Source: an uncultured Rhizobiaceae bacterium | Lineage (GTDB): Bacteria > Pseudomonadota > Alphaproteobacteria > Rhizobiales > Rhizobiaceae | Length of the DNA: 64,000 nucleotides | Direction of reading: 5' to 3' | Assembly (NCBI GenBank): GCA_951813045.1 | Contig: CATOTF010000002.1 | Coordinates: 1,178,001-1,242,000, forward strand | Shown: one piece after another, positions 1-9,591 of the stretch | Position numbering within the stretch: position 1 is the stretch's first letter | Layout: every line of letters starts with the position of its first letter | Program-made: the position numbers and the translations under genes | Notes under the pieces: generated by a model | What the model was told of the DNA's origin: nothing | Seen by the model: only the letters and a program-made list of their open reading frames with translations | Databases searched by the model: none

Positions 1-660
1 TTGAGCTACAATCAGCCTGTCTAATATGGTAATATCTTCCATGGGGTTTGTGGAATAGGCCCTTAGAAAAACCCGCAATCCATTATCGATATAGCGCTTG
101 AGTTGCGGCTGCGTCGGCACATTGTCGGGCATGTAGAGCGCCTGAGTTCTTGGTGCCGAAAGTATCAACCCCCACAGATCCTGTGCCGCAAGTTCAGCAT
201 CTTCGAAGTTCAATCGTCCCTGTGATCTATAGAGGTCGAGATGCTCCATCATGCCTTGAAGGAGCTGGTTCGGACCGGCAGCCTGATAAGCGGGGCCGAT
301 TTCCGGGAACCGTTGCACCTCGCCGATGACGAGCCGCGCAAGTGATAACAGATCGGGCCGCATGACAGCTTCGGCATAGTTCCAGGAAAATGTATAAAGT
401 TGCTCAACCATGTCTCCAGGCGACGGCTGTTGGAAGGCTCTCAGCATCTGAACGCGATCCGGAACCAACATGGCCGCGAATAATTGTTCCTTGTCACCAA
501 AATATTGATAGAGGGTCGGTTTTGAGACTCGGGCTTCTTTCGCGATTGCATCCATGGAAGCACCTGAATACCCCAGGTTGGAGAACACCTTCAGTGCCGC
601 TTCGAGAATGCGCTTTTCTTTATTTAGGCGGTTGAGTGCACGGCGTGGCAGTTTTGTCAT
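1..660 (-). CDS. TetR-family transcriptional regulator (partial, runs off window)
   Basis: The 220 codons seen start at ATG 658-660 and stay open to base 1, so the C-terminus lies outside the window. An N-terminal TetR helix-turn-helix is clear: after a basic start, residues about 17-55 read ILEAALKVFSNLGYSGASMD, then a SKPTLYQYFGDKEQLF recognition helix. The rest is helical, as expected for a ligand-binding TetR_C domain; the ligand cannot be told. The ATG overlaps the stop of the upstream alpha/beta hydrolase (ATGA), so the two are translationally coupled and the regulator probably controls its own operon. Family call is firm, target is inference. Confidence 0.88.
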   Translation of the reverse strand, partial: MTKLPRRALNRLNKEKRILEAALKVFSNLGYSGASMDAIAKEARVSKPTLYQYFGDKEQLFAAMLVPDRVQMLRAFQQPSPGDMVEQLYTFSWNYAEAVMRPDLLSLARLVIGEVQRFPEIGPAYQAAGPNQLLQGMMEHLDLYRSQGRLNFEDAELAAQDLWGLILSAPRTQALYMPDNVPTQPQLKRYIDNGLRVFLRAYSTNPMEDITILDRLIVAQ

Positions 661-1472
661 GTCGCAATCTTGCCAAGAAACTCCAAAAGGAGGGTGTTGT
701 AGCGTTCCGGTGCCTCAACATTACAAACATGTCCCGCGCCATCGATCCTCTCAAAGCGGACATCCGCGTTGGGGGCAGCTTTATTAATCCGGTCTGCCAC
801 CGCACGAATTTCCTCTGGGGGAGCCAATCGGTCGTGCTCACCAGTCATCATGAGCACCGGTTTCGTCAGTTTAGAGAAATCGAAGGTTTCCAGAGGGTTT
901 GTAAAACACCTAAGTGCATCACGGTAAGTTTCCGCAGGTATCGCAGCCATTGAAGCATGTAGCTCTTGTTTCGCCTCTTCGTTCGCATTCGGTCCTGCGA
1001 TAATCTCGACCACATTCTGTGCAAAATCGGCGGGTCTCTGACCCGCATCTAGAGGTACTTCGCGGCTAGTCCGAAACGCCTGCCGTTCTTGCGGGCTGGC
1101 TTCCGACATGCCGGTGCATCCGCCGCTGAGGACGAGGCCCGCCAACAGTTCTGGGTGGCGTATTGCAAAGGAGGTTGCAATCCATGCCCCGTAGGAGAGC
1201 CCGCACAGAATAAGCTGGTCTACGCCGAATTTTTCGCGGACCCACAATATGTCATTGCAATAGTCATCAATTGTGGACTGTGTAGCCCCAAGATTGCTGT
1301 CCCCGTAACCACGCAGATCCATCGCTGCACATTGCAGTACCGTTCCGGCAGCTTTCAGCTGTGTGGTCCAGTTCTTCCTGTTGCCGCCGATCCCGTGAAG
1401 AAAAAGACACAGCGGTCCATCTTTGTACGGTGTGGTCGATAGGGCAAGGGTTGGTGATCCTTCCAGAACCAT
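657..1472 (-). CDS. Alpha/beta hydrolase, 5' end replaced by IS
   Basis: A 271-residue alpha/beta-hydrolase-fold protein resembling 3-oxoadipate enol-lactonase-type esterases. It shows the oxyanion motif LHGIGGN, nucleophile elbow GLSYGAW (Ser), acid MTGEHD and base GAGHV. The reading frame stays open upstream of the listed ATG (codons for TVSIEL) but meets the IS terminus at 1488, where the IS supplies an in-frame stop. The native start and a short N-terminal stretch are therefore probably lost, and so is the promoter. It overlaps the downstream tetR by 4 bases. Substrate unknown. It may still be translated from the internal ATG, but expression is doubtful. Confidence 0.8.
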   Translation of the reverse strand: MVLEGSPTLALSTTPYKDGPLCLFLHGIGGNRKNWTTQLKAAGTVLQCAAMDLRGYGDSNLGATQSTIDDYCNDILWVREKFGVDQLILCGLSYGAWIATSFAIRHPELLAGLVLSGGCTGMSEASPQERQAFRTSREVPLDAGQRPADFAQNVVEIIAGPNANEEAKQELHASMAAIPAETYRDALRCFTNPLETFDFSKLTKPVLMMTGEHDRLAPPEEIRAVADRINKAAPNADVRFERIDGAGHVCNVEAPERYNTLLLEFLGKIAT

Positions 1473-1560
1473 GAGCTCAATTGAAACTGTTCGTAGTCAG
1501 GGTATTTGAGACAGATGGTGGTCTGATTTAAGAGAGACTCTAGCTCATCTGTTGTTTGTA

Positions 1561-2541
1561 TTATGCGGCTTGTTTGCGGTGTTGCAAGCGCCGCGTTTCG
1601 ATGGTTTTTTGTTTGATCCTTTCTCTTCGCTTCAATATCTCATTTTTGCGCCCGAAGTAGACGTCCGCAGGCGTGAGATTACTCAGGCTCTCGTGGTATC
1701 TGTGATGATTATAATGTTCGATGAAAGCTTCGATCTGCCGGTTTAAGTCACTTGGTATGAAGTAGTGTTCCAGCAAGATGCGGTTCTTCAGGGTTTGATG
1801 CCAGCGTTCAATCTTGCCTTGGGTTTGCGGGTGATAAGGCGCACCGCGAACATGACCCATGCCTTTGCCATCCAACCACTCTGCCAGATCACTGGATATG
1901 TAGCAGGGGCCATTATCAGATAGTAGCCGGGGTTTATGCGCAACGTTGGCCCTGTCGCAGCCTGAGGCCTGAAGCGCCATTTCCAATGTATCGGTCACAT
2001 CCGATGTGTTCATGGTGGTACACAGCTTCCAGGCAATGATGTATCGCGAATAATCATCAAGGATCGTACTGAGATAGAACCAACCCCAGCCAATGACCTT
2101 CAGATAGGTGAAGTCTGTTTGCCACAGCTGGTTGATGGCTGTGGTCTTGTCGCGGAACTCACTGGCAGCTTTCATGACGATAAATGCCGGGCTGGTGATC
2201 AGGTCCAGGGCCTTGAGCAGTCGGTACACTGAGCTTTCCGATACAAAATAGGCCTTCGTGTCTGTGAATGTCACAGCCAGTTCACGAGGAGACAGTTCCG
2301 GTTGATCAAGGGCCAGATCAATGATCTGTGCCCGTATATTTTCTGGCACGCGGTTCCAGGCTCTGTTGGGACCAGAACGTTTGTCTTCCAATCCTGTCTC
2401 ACCCAATCGCTGATACAAATCATACCAGCGATAAAAAGTTGGCCGTGAGACGCCAAGCTTATCAAGTGTCACCTTGGCTGGCAGATGTGATTGTTCAACA
2501 ATTCGGATGATTTCCAGTTTCTCAGATGCTGGGTATCTCAT
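1561..2541 (-). CDS. IS3-family transposase OrfB (copy 1)
   Basis: A 326-residue integrase-core transposase. An N-terminal helix-turn-helix (residues about 1-45, VSRPTFYRWY) is followed by an rve DDE domain with D143 (QTDFTY), D209 (SDNGP) and E245 (GKIERW), a DD35E spacing typical of IS3 elements. The protein is identical to that of the second copy at 2839-3819. Its start overlaps the orfA stop by 4 bases (ATGA), but in this copy orfA is truncated, so coupled translation or OrfAB formation is probably lost. Confidence 0.92.
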   Translation of the reverse strand: MRYPASEKLEIIRIVEQSHLPAKVTLDKLGVSRPTFYRWYDLYQRLGETGLEDKRSGPNRAWNRVPENIRAQIIDLALDQPELSPRELAVTFTDTKAYFVSESSVYRLLKALDLITSPAFIVMKAASEFRDKTTAINQLWQTDFTYLKVIGWGWFYLSTILDDYSRYIIAWKLCTTMNTSDVTDTLEMALQASGCDRANVAHKPRLLSDNGPCYISSDLAEWLDGKGMGHVRGAPYHPQTQGKIERWHQTLKNRILLEHYFIPSDLNRQIEAFIEHYNHHRYHESLSNLTPADVYFGRKNEILKRRERIKQKTIETRRLQHRKQAA

Positions 2542-2765
2542 TCGATATCCTCCCCATCCGCGATCATGCTTTTTTTAAGAAGACGGTTTTCCAGCGTGAG
2601 ATCTGCCACGCATTCCTTCAGATCACGGGCTTCACGGCGCAGACCTTTGACCTCATCGGTGGAAGCCTCACGCACTATATCGCCTGACAGACGCTTTTTA
2701 CCGGCCTCCATAAACTCCTTCGACCATTTGTAGTACATGCTTTCAGCAAGACCTTCACGGCGGCA
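2538..2765 (-). pseudogene. IS3-family OrfA, 5'-truncated (copy 1)
   Basis: This is the C-terminal 75 or so codons of the OrfA helix-turn-helix protein (leucine-zipper part). The reading frame is cut at 2765 by the left end of copy 2, in the codons that in the intact copy read CRREGLAES. No start codon or ribosome site remains, apart from an internal ATG at 2738. Confidence 0.85.
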
Positions 2766-2838
2766 TGTTCGTAGTCAGGGTATTTGAGACAGATGGTGGT
2801 CTGATTTAAGAGAGACTCTAGCTCATCTGTTGTTTGTA

Positions 2839-3819
2839 TTATGCGGCTTGTTTGCGGTGTTGCAAGCGCCGCGTTTCGATGGTTTTTTGTTTGATCCTTT
2901 CTCTTCGCTTCAATATCTCATTTTTGCGCCCGAAGTAGACGTCCGCAGGCGTGAGATTACTCAGGCTCTCGTGGTATCTGTGATGATTATAATGTTCGAT
3001 GAAAGCTTCGATCTGCCGGTTTAAGTCACTTGGTATGAAGTAGTGTTCCAGCAAGATGCGGTTCTTCAGGGTTTGATGCCAGCGTTCAATCTTGCCTTGG
3101 GTTTGCGGGTGATAAGGCGCACCGCGAACATGACCCATGCCTTTGCCATCCAACCACTCTGCCAGATCACTGGATATGTAGCAGGGGCCATTATCAGATA
3201 GTAGCCGGGGTTTATGCGCAACGTTGGCCCTGTCGCAGCCTGAGGCCTGAAGCGCCATTTCCAATGTATCGGTCACATCCGATGTGTTCATGGTGGTACA
3301 CAGCTTCCAGGCAATGATGTATCGCGAATAATCATCAAGGATCGTACTGAGATAGAACCAACCCCAGCCAATGACCTTCAGATAGGTGAAGTCTGTTTGC
3401 CACAGCTGGTTGATGGCTGTGGTCTTGTCGCGGAACTCACTGGCAGCTTTCATGACGATAAATGCCGGGCTGGTGATCAGGTCCAGGGCCTTGAGCAGTC
3501 GGTACACTGAGCTTTCCGATACAAAATAGGCCTTCGTGTCTGTGAATGTCACAGCCAGTTCACGAGGAGACAGTTCCGGTTGATCAAGGGCCAGATCAAT
3601 GATCTGTGCCCGTATATTTTCTGGCACGCGGTTCCAGGCTCTGTTGGGACCAGAACGTTTGTCTTCCAATCCTGTCTCACCCAATCGCTGATACAAATCA
3701 TACCAGCGATAAAAAGTTGGCCGTGAGACGCCAAGCTTATCAAGTGTCACCTTGGCTGGCAGATGTGATTGTTCAACAATTCGGATGATTTCCAGTTTCT
3801 CAGATGCTGGGTATCTCAT
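2839..3819 (-). CDS. IS3-family transposase OrfB (copy 2)
   Basis: Identical in sequence to the OrfB at 1561-2541, with catalytic D143, D209 and E245. Here it sits behind an intact orfA, with the orfA stop and orfB start overlapping as ATGA. This copy should be able to make both proteins and is the likely active source. Confidence 0.93.
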   Translation of the reverse strand: MRYPASEKLEIIRIVEQSHLPAKVTLDKLGVSRPTFYRWYDLYQRLGETGLEDKRSGPNRAWNRVPENIRAQIIDLALDQPELSPRELAVTFTDTKAYFVSESSVYRLLKALDLITSPAFIVMKAASEFRDKTTAINQLWQTDFTYLKVIGWGWFYLSTILDDYSRYIIAWKLCTTMNTSDVTDTLEMALQASGCDRANVAHKPRLLSDNGPCYISSDLAEWLDGKGMGHVRGAPYHPQTQGKIERWHQTLKNRILLEHYFIPSDLNRQIEAFIEHYNHHRYHESLSNLTPADVYFGRKNEILKRRERIKQKTIETRRLQHRKQAA

Positions 3820-4190
3820 TCGATATCCTCCCCATCCGCGATCATGCTTTTTTTAAGAAGACGGTTTTCCAGCGTGAGATCTGCCACGCATTCCTTCAGA
3901 TCACGGGCTTCACGGCGCAGACCTTTGACCTCATCGGTGGAAGCCTCACGCACTATATCGCCTGACAGACGCTTTTTACCGGCCTCCATAAACTCCTTCG
4001 ACCATTTGTAGTACATGCTTTCAGCAAGACCTTCACGGCGGCACAGTTCAGCTATGCTGTCTTCACCGCGCAAGCCATCAAGCACAATGCGGATCTTTTC
4101 CTCCGCACTATACTGACGGCGGGTCTTGCGTTTGATGGTTCGGATCAATTTCTCTGAACCTGATCCTTGGGTTCCTGATTTATGTCTCAT
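3816..4190 (-). CDS. IS3-family transposase OrfA (copy 2)
   Basis: OrfA of 124 residues from ATG 4190, chosen because GGAGCG lies just upstream; an in-frame ATG at 4226 lacks this. The N-terminal helix-turn-helix (RQYSAEEKIRIVLDGLRGED, then IAELCRREGLAESMYYKW) binds the IS ends. The C-terminal half is a heptad-rich zipper (ENRLLKKSM). It ends with ATGA overlap into orfB. Confidence 0.9.
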   Translation of the reverse strand: MRHKSGTQGSGSEKLIRTIKRKTRRQYSAEEKIRIVLDGLRGEDSIAELCRREGLAESMYYKWSKEFMEAGKKRLSGDIVREASTDEVKGLRREARDLKECVADLTLENRLLKKSMIADGEDIE

Positions 4191-4229
4191 CTTCGCTCCA
4201 TAAGGGCTACGATGAACCAAAATCATCTC

Positions 4230-5000
4230 TTAAGAAAAATCAAACCTCTGTCTCATGAATGCTGACGGGGAACACCGGTTCCAAATACCCGCACGATCAA
4301 ACCGCCGCGCCATATGTTTGAAAGAAACGTCCAGAAAGTCATCAACTTCCTGTTCCGTTGTTGCCACCTTCAGGCGGGCGCCACCCACTTCCTTTAGCCG
4401 GTTATTCTGCCAACGATGTTTCTTGCGTTTACGAGCGCCGTTTTTACGGTCTAACGCGGTTTCAAACCCTTCACTAATGTCCAAAGCGAATGCATGGTTG
4501 TGGGATTCCTGCCAGCGCAAATATGTGAAGGGGTTGGTATAACCTTGCAAAACAACCGGTTGACAGCATAGCTCCAGAATATCTGCTTTGCCGATGTTTT
4601 GAGAAACACACCTAACAATATTTCTGACGTCGTCGGGACATGCGTTCTTGATAAACGCGGTTGAATAAATGCCCATATTAAAATTGGAATGACTATCTCC
4701 CAACCACATGGCAATTGTGAAGGGTCCACGTCTCCTAAGACCAAGTGCCAGAATAAAAAGTGGTTCACCGTTTTGGCATCCCAGCACCAGCCTGGGCAAC
4801 ATCCTTGCGGGCAGCCCGACATTCTTTGCCCAGCCTTTTACCCAATCGAAGCGTTGATAAATCGAGCAAACCCCGGCTGTTTCCAGTTCCCGCCAATCGT
4901 GTTCGATGCTCTCGAAACTCTCAAAAACATCGATATCTACCACACCGAAACCGTCGGTTTGCAAGCTTGCTGAACGTATAGGGCATTTCTTGATTACCAT
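4230..5000 (-). pseudogene. GNAT/FemAB-like acyltransferase, 3' end removed by IS
   Basis: About 242 native codons remain (5000 down to 4275); the last 14 codons are IS sequence ending at TAA 4230. The protein looks like the BioF2-like/CelD acetyltransferase group (Acetyltransf_6), with YQRFDWVKGW near residue 50 and the helix RKKHRWQNNRLKEVGG before the catalytic fold. Members are usually 350-400 residues, so the C-terminal part of the GNAT domain is lost. It is divergent from a polysaccharide deacetylase, a common pairing in exopolysaccharide loci. Function is probably gone. Confidence 0.7.
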
Positions 5001-5155
5001 AAAAGAACAACTGGAAATGGAATTTGGTGTGATGGTGCGATTTAGCAGGAAAGTCTAAACATTTTTTCCTTAGGCTTGTTTGAGTGCTCGGTAATGGAAT
5101 TATCGAATTCAGCCTGAAATAACCCTGATCCATAGAAAGTGACCAACCTGTCGCA

Positions 5156-6214
5156 ATGACTGTTTCAAAAACCAGATATACCCGAGGCATTTTATCAGCG
5201 CTGCATTACACTCTGCTGGATCGTGTCTATCAGCAGATCAGCAATGAGATGGGCGTATTTTTGACTTTCCATCATGTGATGCCCGGAGCGGTTGCAGAAT
5301 ACGCTCCAAATGCGCATTTGACGGTTCTTCCTGAGTTCCTTGACGAGGTAATTGTCCTGCTTCGACGGCGCGGTATCGATATTATTTCGATTGATGAGGC
5401 GAAAGATCGCATCAAGGCGCAAACTTCTGCTCGTAAATTTGCGGTGCTGACCTTTGATGACGGCTACCGAAACACACTGGAATATGCAGTACCAATTCTG
5501 CGTAAATACAACACACCATATACGATATATATCGCCCCCGGCCTGATTGATGGTACTGCTGATATTTGGTGGGAAGGGCTTGAACTGGCAATTGGCAAAT
5601 CAAATTCACTGAACGTTGAAACAGATCGTGGCGATGTTGTGCTGGATTGTTCAAATACTGCCGCTAAACAAACAGCATTCGAATTTCTGTTGGCTCACCT
5701 GATTGATCAGGTGCCGGAGCTTGAACAAAGACAATATGTACGTGCGTTATGCGAACAGTGTGATGTGAATTTGGATGAACATCAAAAACAGCAATTAATG
5801 ACCTGGGATGAGGTCGTAGAAATCAAAAACGATGCGTTGAGTACTATTGGTGCACACACATTGAATCATCAGGCATTAGCACGTCTTCCTTTAGACAAGG
5901 CCCGTCAGGAAGTTTTAGATGGCGTCAAGGCGATGCACGACTGTATTCAGGTAAATCCAACCCATTTCGCCTACCCCTATGGGTATAAGTCCGCGGCTGG
6001 ATTTAGGGATTTTGAACTGCTGGCCGAGTTGGGATTTGAAACAGCTGTTACTACCCGTGGCGGTATGATTTTTCCTGAACACAAGGGCCATATGACCGCG
6101 CTGCCAAGAATATCCGTCAATGGATTATTTCAGCGTATGCGTTATATGGCTCCTTTAACCACCGGACTTCCGACACGGCTCAGCACAAAGCTGCGTCGGC
6201 TTGATGTTGCCTGA
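5156..6214 (+). CDS. Polysaccharide deacetylase family protein
   Basis: A 352-residue NodB-homology (CE4) hydrolase. Metal and catalytic motif 1 is TFDDG at residues 99-103, followed by YRNT. Motif 2 is H234-x3-H238 (AHTLNH), which with Asp102 would bind the metal. Motif 3 is FAYPYG. No signal peptide is visible, suggesting a cytoplasmic or membrane-associated role in modifying N- or O-acetyl groups on a cell-surface glycan. It is divergent from the truncated acyltransferase, with 155 bp between them for promoters. Exact substrate unknown. Confidence 0.85.
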   Translation: MTVSKTRYTRGILSALHYTLLDRVYQQISNEMGVFLTFHHVMPGAVAEYAPNAHLTVLPEFLDEVIVLLRRRGIDIISIDEAKDRIKAQTSARKFAVLTFDDGYRNTLEYAVPILRKYNTPYTIYIAPGLIDGTADIWWEGLELAIGKSNSLNVETDRGDVVLDCSNTAAKQTAFEFLLAHLIDQVPELEQRQYVRALCEQCDVNLDEHQKQQLMTWDEVVEIKNDALSTIGAHTLNHQALARLPLDKARQEVLDGVKAMHDCIQVNPTHFAYPYGYKSAAGFRDFELLAELGFETAVTTRGGMIFPEHKGHMTALPRISVNGLFQRMRYMAPLTTGLPTRLSTKLRRLDVA

Positions 6215-6230
6215 CCCTGCCGAAGTTTAT

Positions 6231-6449
6231 TCACGCGCTTTCGGTCGACATCCATTTTATGATGATCATTGCCGGTACAACCCACAAAATTCCGCTAAAA
6301 CCGAAGTAAAGCAGGTGTGCGTACCATGGGGCGTTTGCGAGTGTTGCGCTGGCCACCGCCACAGCAACGAGTGCATATAATATCACCAGCAACACGATGA
6401 AAAACATGCCGATCATTTTTTTGGCGCGAATGGGCAGTGTTGTGCGCAT
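6231..6449 (-). CDS. DUF2842 family small membrane protein
   Basis: A 72-residue protein from ATG 6449, chosen over an upstream in-frame start because GAGGAG lies 8 bases before it. It opens with a basic MRTTLPIRAKKMIG segment and has two hydrophobic helices, LLVILYALVAVAVAS and LLYFGFSGILWVVPAMIII. Short alphaproteobacterial DUF2842 proteins have this layout and often neighbour ctaA, as here. Its role is not known. It is divergent from ctaA and convergent with the deacetylase. Confidence 0.8.
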   Translation of the reverse strand: MRTTLPIRAKKMIGMFFIVLLVILYALVAVAVASATLANAPWYAHLLYFGFSGILWVVPAMIIIKWMSTESA

Positions 6450-6612
6450 GGTATCTGCTCCTCGGATTACTGTTGGTGTCGATTTAGATAATGCTGGCAA
6501 CAATTGCCAGTGTGTTGACGTGTTGAACTTGAATGCGCGACTGCTTGTCGCTATTTGCCCTCTTTACGTGACTGATGTTTAAGGCGAGATAGTTTTCTCA
6601 ACAATCGTTCTC

Positions 6613-7716
6613 ATGAACTCAATAGTTACGATGAATTCGCCCGTCATAGAAAAAACCGATAAAACAAGCGTCCGACTTTGGCTTTATACATTGGCTCTTC
6701 TGATCACAATTATAGTGTTGGTCGGAGGCGCGACACGTTTGACCGATTCAGGGTTATCCATCACCGAATGGGCCCCAATTAGCGGCGTATTTCCCCCTTT
6801 GTCGCTAGCGGATTGGGAAAGTGAATTTATAAAGTATCAAACGACCGACGAATTCAAATTCCAAAACAGCGCGATGACTTTGGCTCAATTTGAAACCATT
6901 TACTGGTGGGAGTGGGGGCACCGGATTCTGGGGCGGTTTATTGGCCTGTTTGTGCTGTTGCCTATGGTATATTTCTGGATACAGGGCCGTTTTGACAATC
7001 GGTTGAAAAAAGCATCGATAGGCCTTTTCCTATTAGTGTGCCTTCAGGGTGCAATCGGTTGGTGGATGGTCAAATCCGGATTGGTGAACCGGGTTGATGT
7101 TAGCCAGATCCGATTAGCTGTGCACCTCGTCACGGCCTGCATATTCCTAGTCGCAACGGTTTGGGTTGCACGTTCACTTGCGGTGCACACGGCGCCGCCA
7201 GCCCATGATGTTTACTGGCAAGGTGGGGCGCTTGTCGTACTGATATTAGTTCAAATATTTCTTGGTGGCCTCGTCGCGGGGCTTGATGCGGGCATGGCCT
7301 ATAACACATGGCCTCTCATGAACGGGGAATTGGTTCCACAAGGCATGTTTGTTGCCACACCTGTGTGGCATAATTTTACAGATAACGCCCTGACCGTCCA
7401 GTTTATTCATCGGGTATCAGCCTACCTGCTGTTGGCCGCCATATTATGGCATGTAATCTATTTATTTCGCCAGAATTTGTCTCCTCCCCATGTTAATCGG
7501 GCCGGAGTTTTGCTCGCGCTCGTTCTCGTGCAGGCGGGTACCGGTATTGTAACTCTTGTAATGCAGGTTCCGACCAGTTGGGCGTTGATACACCAGTTAG
7601 GTGGCATTGTAGTACTGGCGTTCGCCACGGCACATTGGAGAGCGTTACGACCGTATGAAGATTCTGCTTCCATAGCAGGCACCAACCCCGTAAATGCGGC
7701 CTATGGAGCACACTGA
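6613..7716 (+). CDS. ctaA: Heme A synthase (COX15/CtaA)
   Basis: A 367-residue polytopic protein with about eight membrane helices. It oxidises the C8 methyl of heme O to the formyl of heme A for aa3-type cytochrome oxidase. Conserved heme-ligating histidines are in EWGHRILGR, AVHLVTA, FIHRVSAY and LIHQLGG. The motif GGATRLTDSGLSITEW near residue 40 is the COX15 signature. Its 3' end overlaps recJ by 23 bases in another frame. An ATG six codons in could also be the start. Confidence 0.95.
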   Translation: MNSIVTMNSPVIEKTDKTSVRLWLYTLALLITIIVLVGGATRLTDSGLSITEWAPISGVFPPLSLADWESEFIKYQTTDEFKFQNSAMTLAQFETIYWWEWGHRILGRFIGLFVLLPMVYFWIQGRFDNRLKKASIGLFLLVCLQGAIGWWMVKSGLVNRVDVSQIRLAVHLVTACIFLVATVWVARSLAVHTAPPAHDVYWQGGALVVLILVQIFLGGLVAGLDAGMAYNTWPLMNGELVPQGMFVATPVWHNFTDNALTVQFIHRVSAYLLLAAILWHVIYLFRQNLSPPHVNRAGVLLALVLVQAGTGIVTLVMQVPTSWALIHQLGGIVVLAFATAHWRALRPYEDSASIAGTNPVNAAYGAH

Positions 7717-9508
7717 ACGCGCATTTCTGGAAATTGAGCAATCTGCCTCGAGCCAAATGTGGGTTGAGAGGGCCAACCGTATACAGCTCGGTCAAGCTGA
7801 GATGATGGTCGAAAAATTTGACATCGACGTGTTGGTTGCACGGGTCATTGCTGCGCGTGGTATCTCTGCTGAAAAAGCCCTTGAGTTCATAAATCCGACA
7901 CTGCGGGATCTTATGCCCGACCCTTCTACATTGACGGACATGGATATGGCTGCACGTCGCTTGGCTGATGCTGTGGAATCTGGGCAGCGTGTTGCGATCT
8001 TTGGGGATTATGACGTTGACGGTGCCACGTCATCGGCATTGCTTTTCAAGTTCTTGAAGTGGTGCGGAACCGAATGTGAGATTTATATTCCAGACCGTAT
8101 ATTTGAAGGATACGGACCGAACGGAGCGGCAATTCGTGAACTCGCGGAGCGTGGCGCGCAACTGATAGTGACAGTTGATTGTGGCTCCACGAGCCATGAC
8201 GCACTCGCGGAGGCAAAGAAACTGGGTGTTGAAACCGTTGTTTTGGACCACCACCAGGTGGCAGAGACAATGCCGGGCGTTACTGCACTGGTTAACCCAA
8301 ACCGTCACGATGATATGTCAGGTATGGAATATCTTTGTGCAGCAGGCGTGGTGTTCCTAACTCTTGTTGCGTTGAATCGTGAGTTACGAAATCGTGGATG
8401 GTTTACGCAGTCCCGAAAGCCGCCAGATCTTATGAAATGGCTCGATCTTGTGGCTCTTGGAACGATTTGCGATGTGGTTCCCCTCCAAGGGCTGAACAGG
8501 GCCTTTGTTCTGCGCGGTATCGAGACCATGCACAAACAATCAAACCCTGGATTGGTGGCCCTGGCACGCGCCGCCCGTCAGGATGGCCCTGCAGCCCCTT
8601 GGCATTTGGGTTTTCTACTTGGGCCGCGCATCAACGCCGGAGGCCGTATCGGTGATGCCGGACTAGGCGCACGTCTATTAACGAGTGATGACTCTGTTGA
8701 AGCCGAGGAGATTGCGCAGCAACTCGATATGCTCAACGGTGAACGTCAGGCAATGGAAAAATCCATGCTGAAACAGGCAATTGACGAAGCCGATGCCGAG
8801 ATTGGGTTGAGTGAAGGCCCGGGCGTTTTGGTAACCGAAAACGAAACTTGGCACGCAGGAGTGGTGGGGTTGCTGGCGTCGCGCTTGAAAGATAAATTTC
8901 GTCGCCCTGCATTTGCAATTGCTTTTAACGAAAGAGGAATCGGTGCGGGCTCGGGAAGGTCAATTACGGGAATTGATTTAGGTGCAGCTGTACGCGGGGC
9001 AGTGGAAGCCAGAATTCTTGAAAAAGGTGGTGGACATGCCATGGCAGCCGGAATCACAATTCAAAAATCCAAATTGTCAGAATTTCGATCCTTTCTCGAG
9101 GAAAGGCTTGCAGACGGCGTAAAACAGATAAATGAGTTGCAGCTGCTGAAGATAGATGGCGCGATGAGCGCCAGAGCCGCAAATGTTGATTTTGTCGAGC
9201 GAATGGAAAAAGCCGGACCATTTGGGGCAGGACACAGCCAGCCAGTATATGCTTTTCCCAACCATACTGTTGCATTTGCCGATGTTGTTGGCGCAAATCA
9301 TGTTCGATTCTCCCTTCGTTCTCCAGATGGAGCTGAACTCAGAGGCATTGGGTTTCGATTGGCTGACGAACCTGTTGGAGAATTGCTTTTAGAAAGTAGG
9401 GGTAGTCTGCTTCATGTGGTTGGAACACTGGGGGCTGATTTTTATCGCGGTTCCAAACGTATCCAATTGCGCTTAATTGATGCTGCTGTGCCACCATCGT
9501 GTTTGTAA
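7694..9508 (+). CDS. recJ: Single-stranded-DNA exonuclease RecJ
   Basis: A 604-residue 5'-3' ssDNA exonuclease used in RecF-pathway recombination and mismatch repair. The DHH domain has GDYDVDGATSSA at residues 104-115 and the diagnostic LDHHQ. The DHHA1 domain carries GGGHAMAAG, and an OB-type domain closes the protein. The gene overlaps ctaA; an ATG at 7703 (MEHTERAF) is an equally good start and shortens the overlap. Length and motifs are normal for alphaproteobacteria. Confidence 0.95.
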   Translation: MRPMEHTERAFLEIEQSASSQMWVERANRIQLGQAEMMVEKFDIDVLVARVIAARGISAEKALEFINPTLRDLMPDPSTLTDMDMAARRLADAVESGQRVAIFGDYDVDGATSSALLFKFLKWCGTECEIYIPDRIFEGYGPNGAAIRELAERGAQLIVTVDCGSTSHDALAEAKKLGVETVVLDHHQVAETMPGVTALVNPNRHDDMSGMEYLCAAGVVFLTLVALNRELRNRGWFTQSRKPPDLMKWLDLVALGTICDVVPLQGLNRAFVLRGIETMHKQSNPGLVALARAARQDGPAAPWHLGFLLGPRINAGGRIGDAGLGARLLTSDDSVEAEEIAQQLDMLNGERQAMEKSMLKQAIDEADAEIGLSEGPGVLVTENETWHAGVVGLLASRLKDKFRRPAFAIAFNERGIGAGSGRSITGIDLGAAVRGAVEARILEKGGGHAMAAGITIQKSKLSEFRSFLEERLADGVKQINELQLLKIDGAMSARAANVDFVERMEKAGPFGAGHSQPVYAFPNHTVAFADVVGANHVRFSLRSPDGAELRGIGFRLADEPVGELLLESRGSLLHVVGTLGADFYRGSKRIQLRLIDAAVPPSCL

Positions 9509-9591
9509 TCACATTCAAATGATTAAGATGCCGCACTGAAGAGGCCCGATTTGTGTGACAATTCATGGAAATAATGAATTAGAATATATCC

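Larger units (their letters stand above)
1488..2765 (-). mobile_element. IS3-family element, truncated copy (copy 1)
   Basis: This 1278-bp stretch has the same sequence as 2766-4043. It begins at terminal repeat TGTTCGTAGTCAGGG, carries all of orfB and the 3' part of orfA, and stops abruptly inside orfA where the left terminus of copy 2 starts. The right terminus of this copy is missing. The DDE transposase type and 5'-TG ends place it in the IS3 family; I cannot name the IS. Confidence 0.9.
2766..4274 (-). mobile_element. IS3-family element, full copy (copy 2)
   Basis: This 1509-bp element has imperfect terminal inverted repeats. The left end reads TGTTCgtaGTCAG..TGAGACAGA and the right end, on the other strand, TGTTCcccGTCAG..TGAGACAGA. 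Both orfA and orfB are intact. The bases outside the ends (copy 1 orfA sequence on the left, CCGGT on the right) are not duplicates, so there is no target-site duplication. The right end lies inside an acyltransferase gene. Confidence 0.9.
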
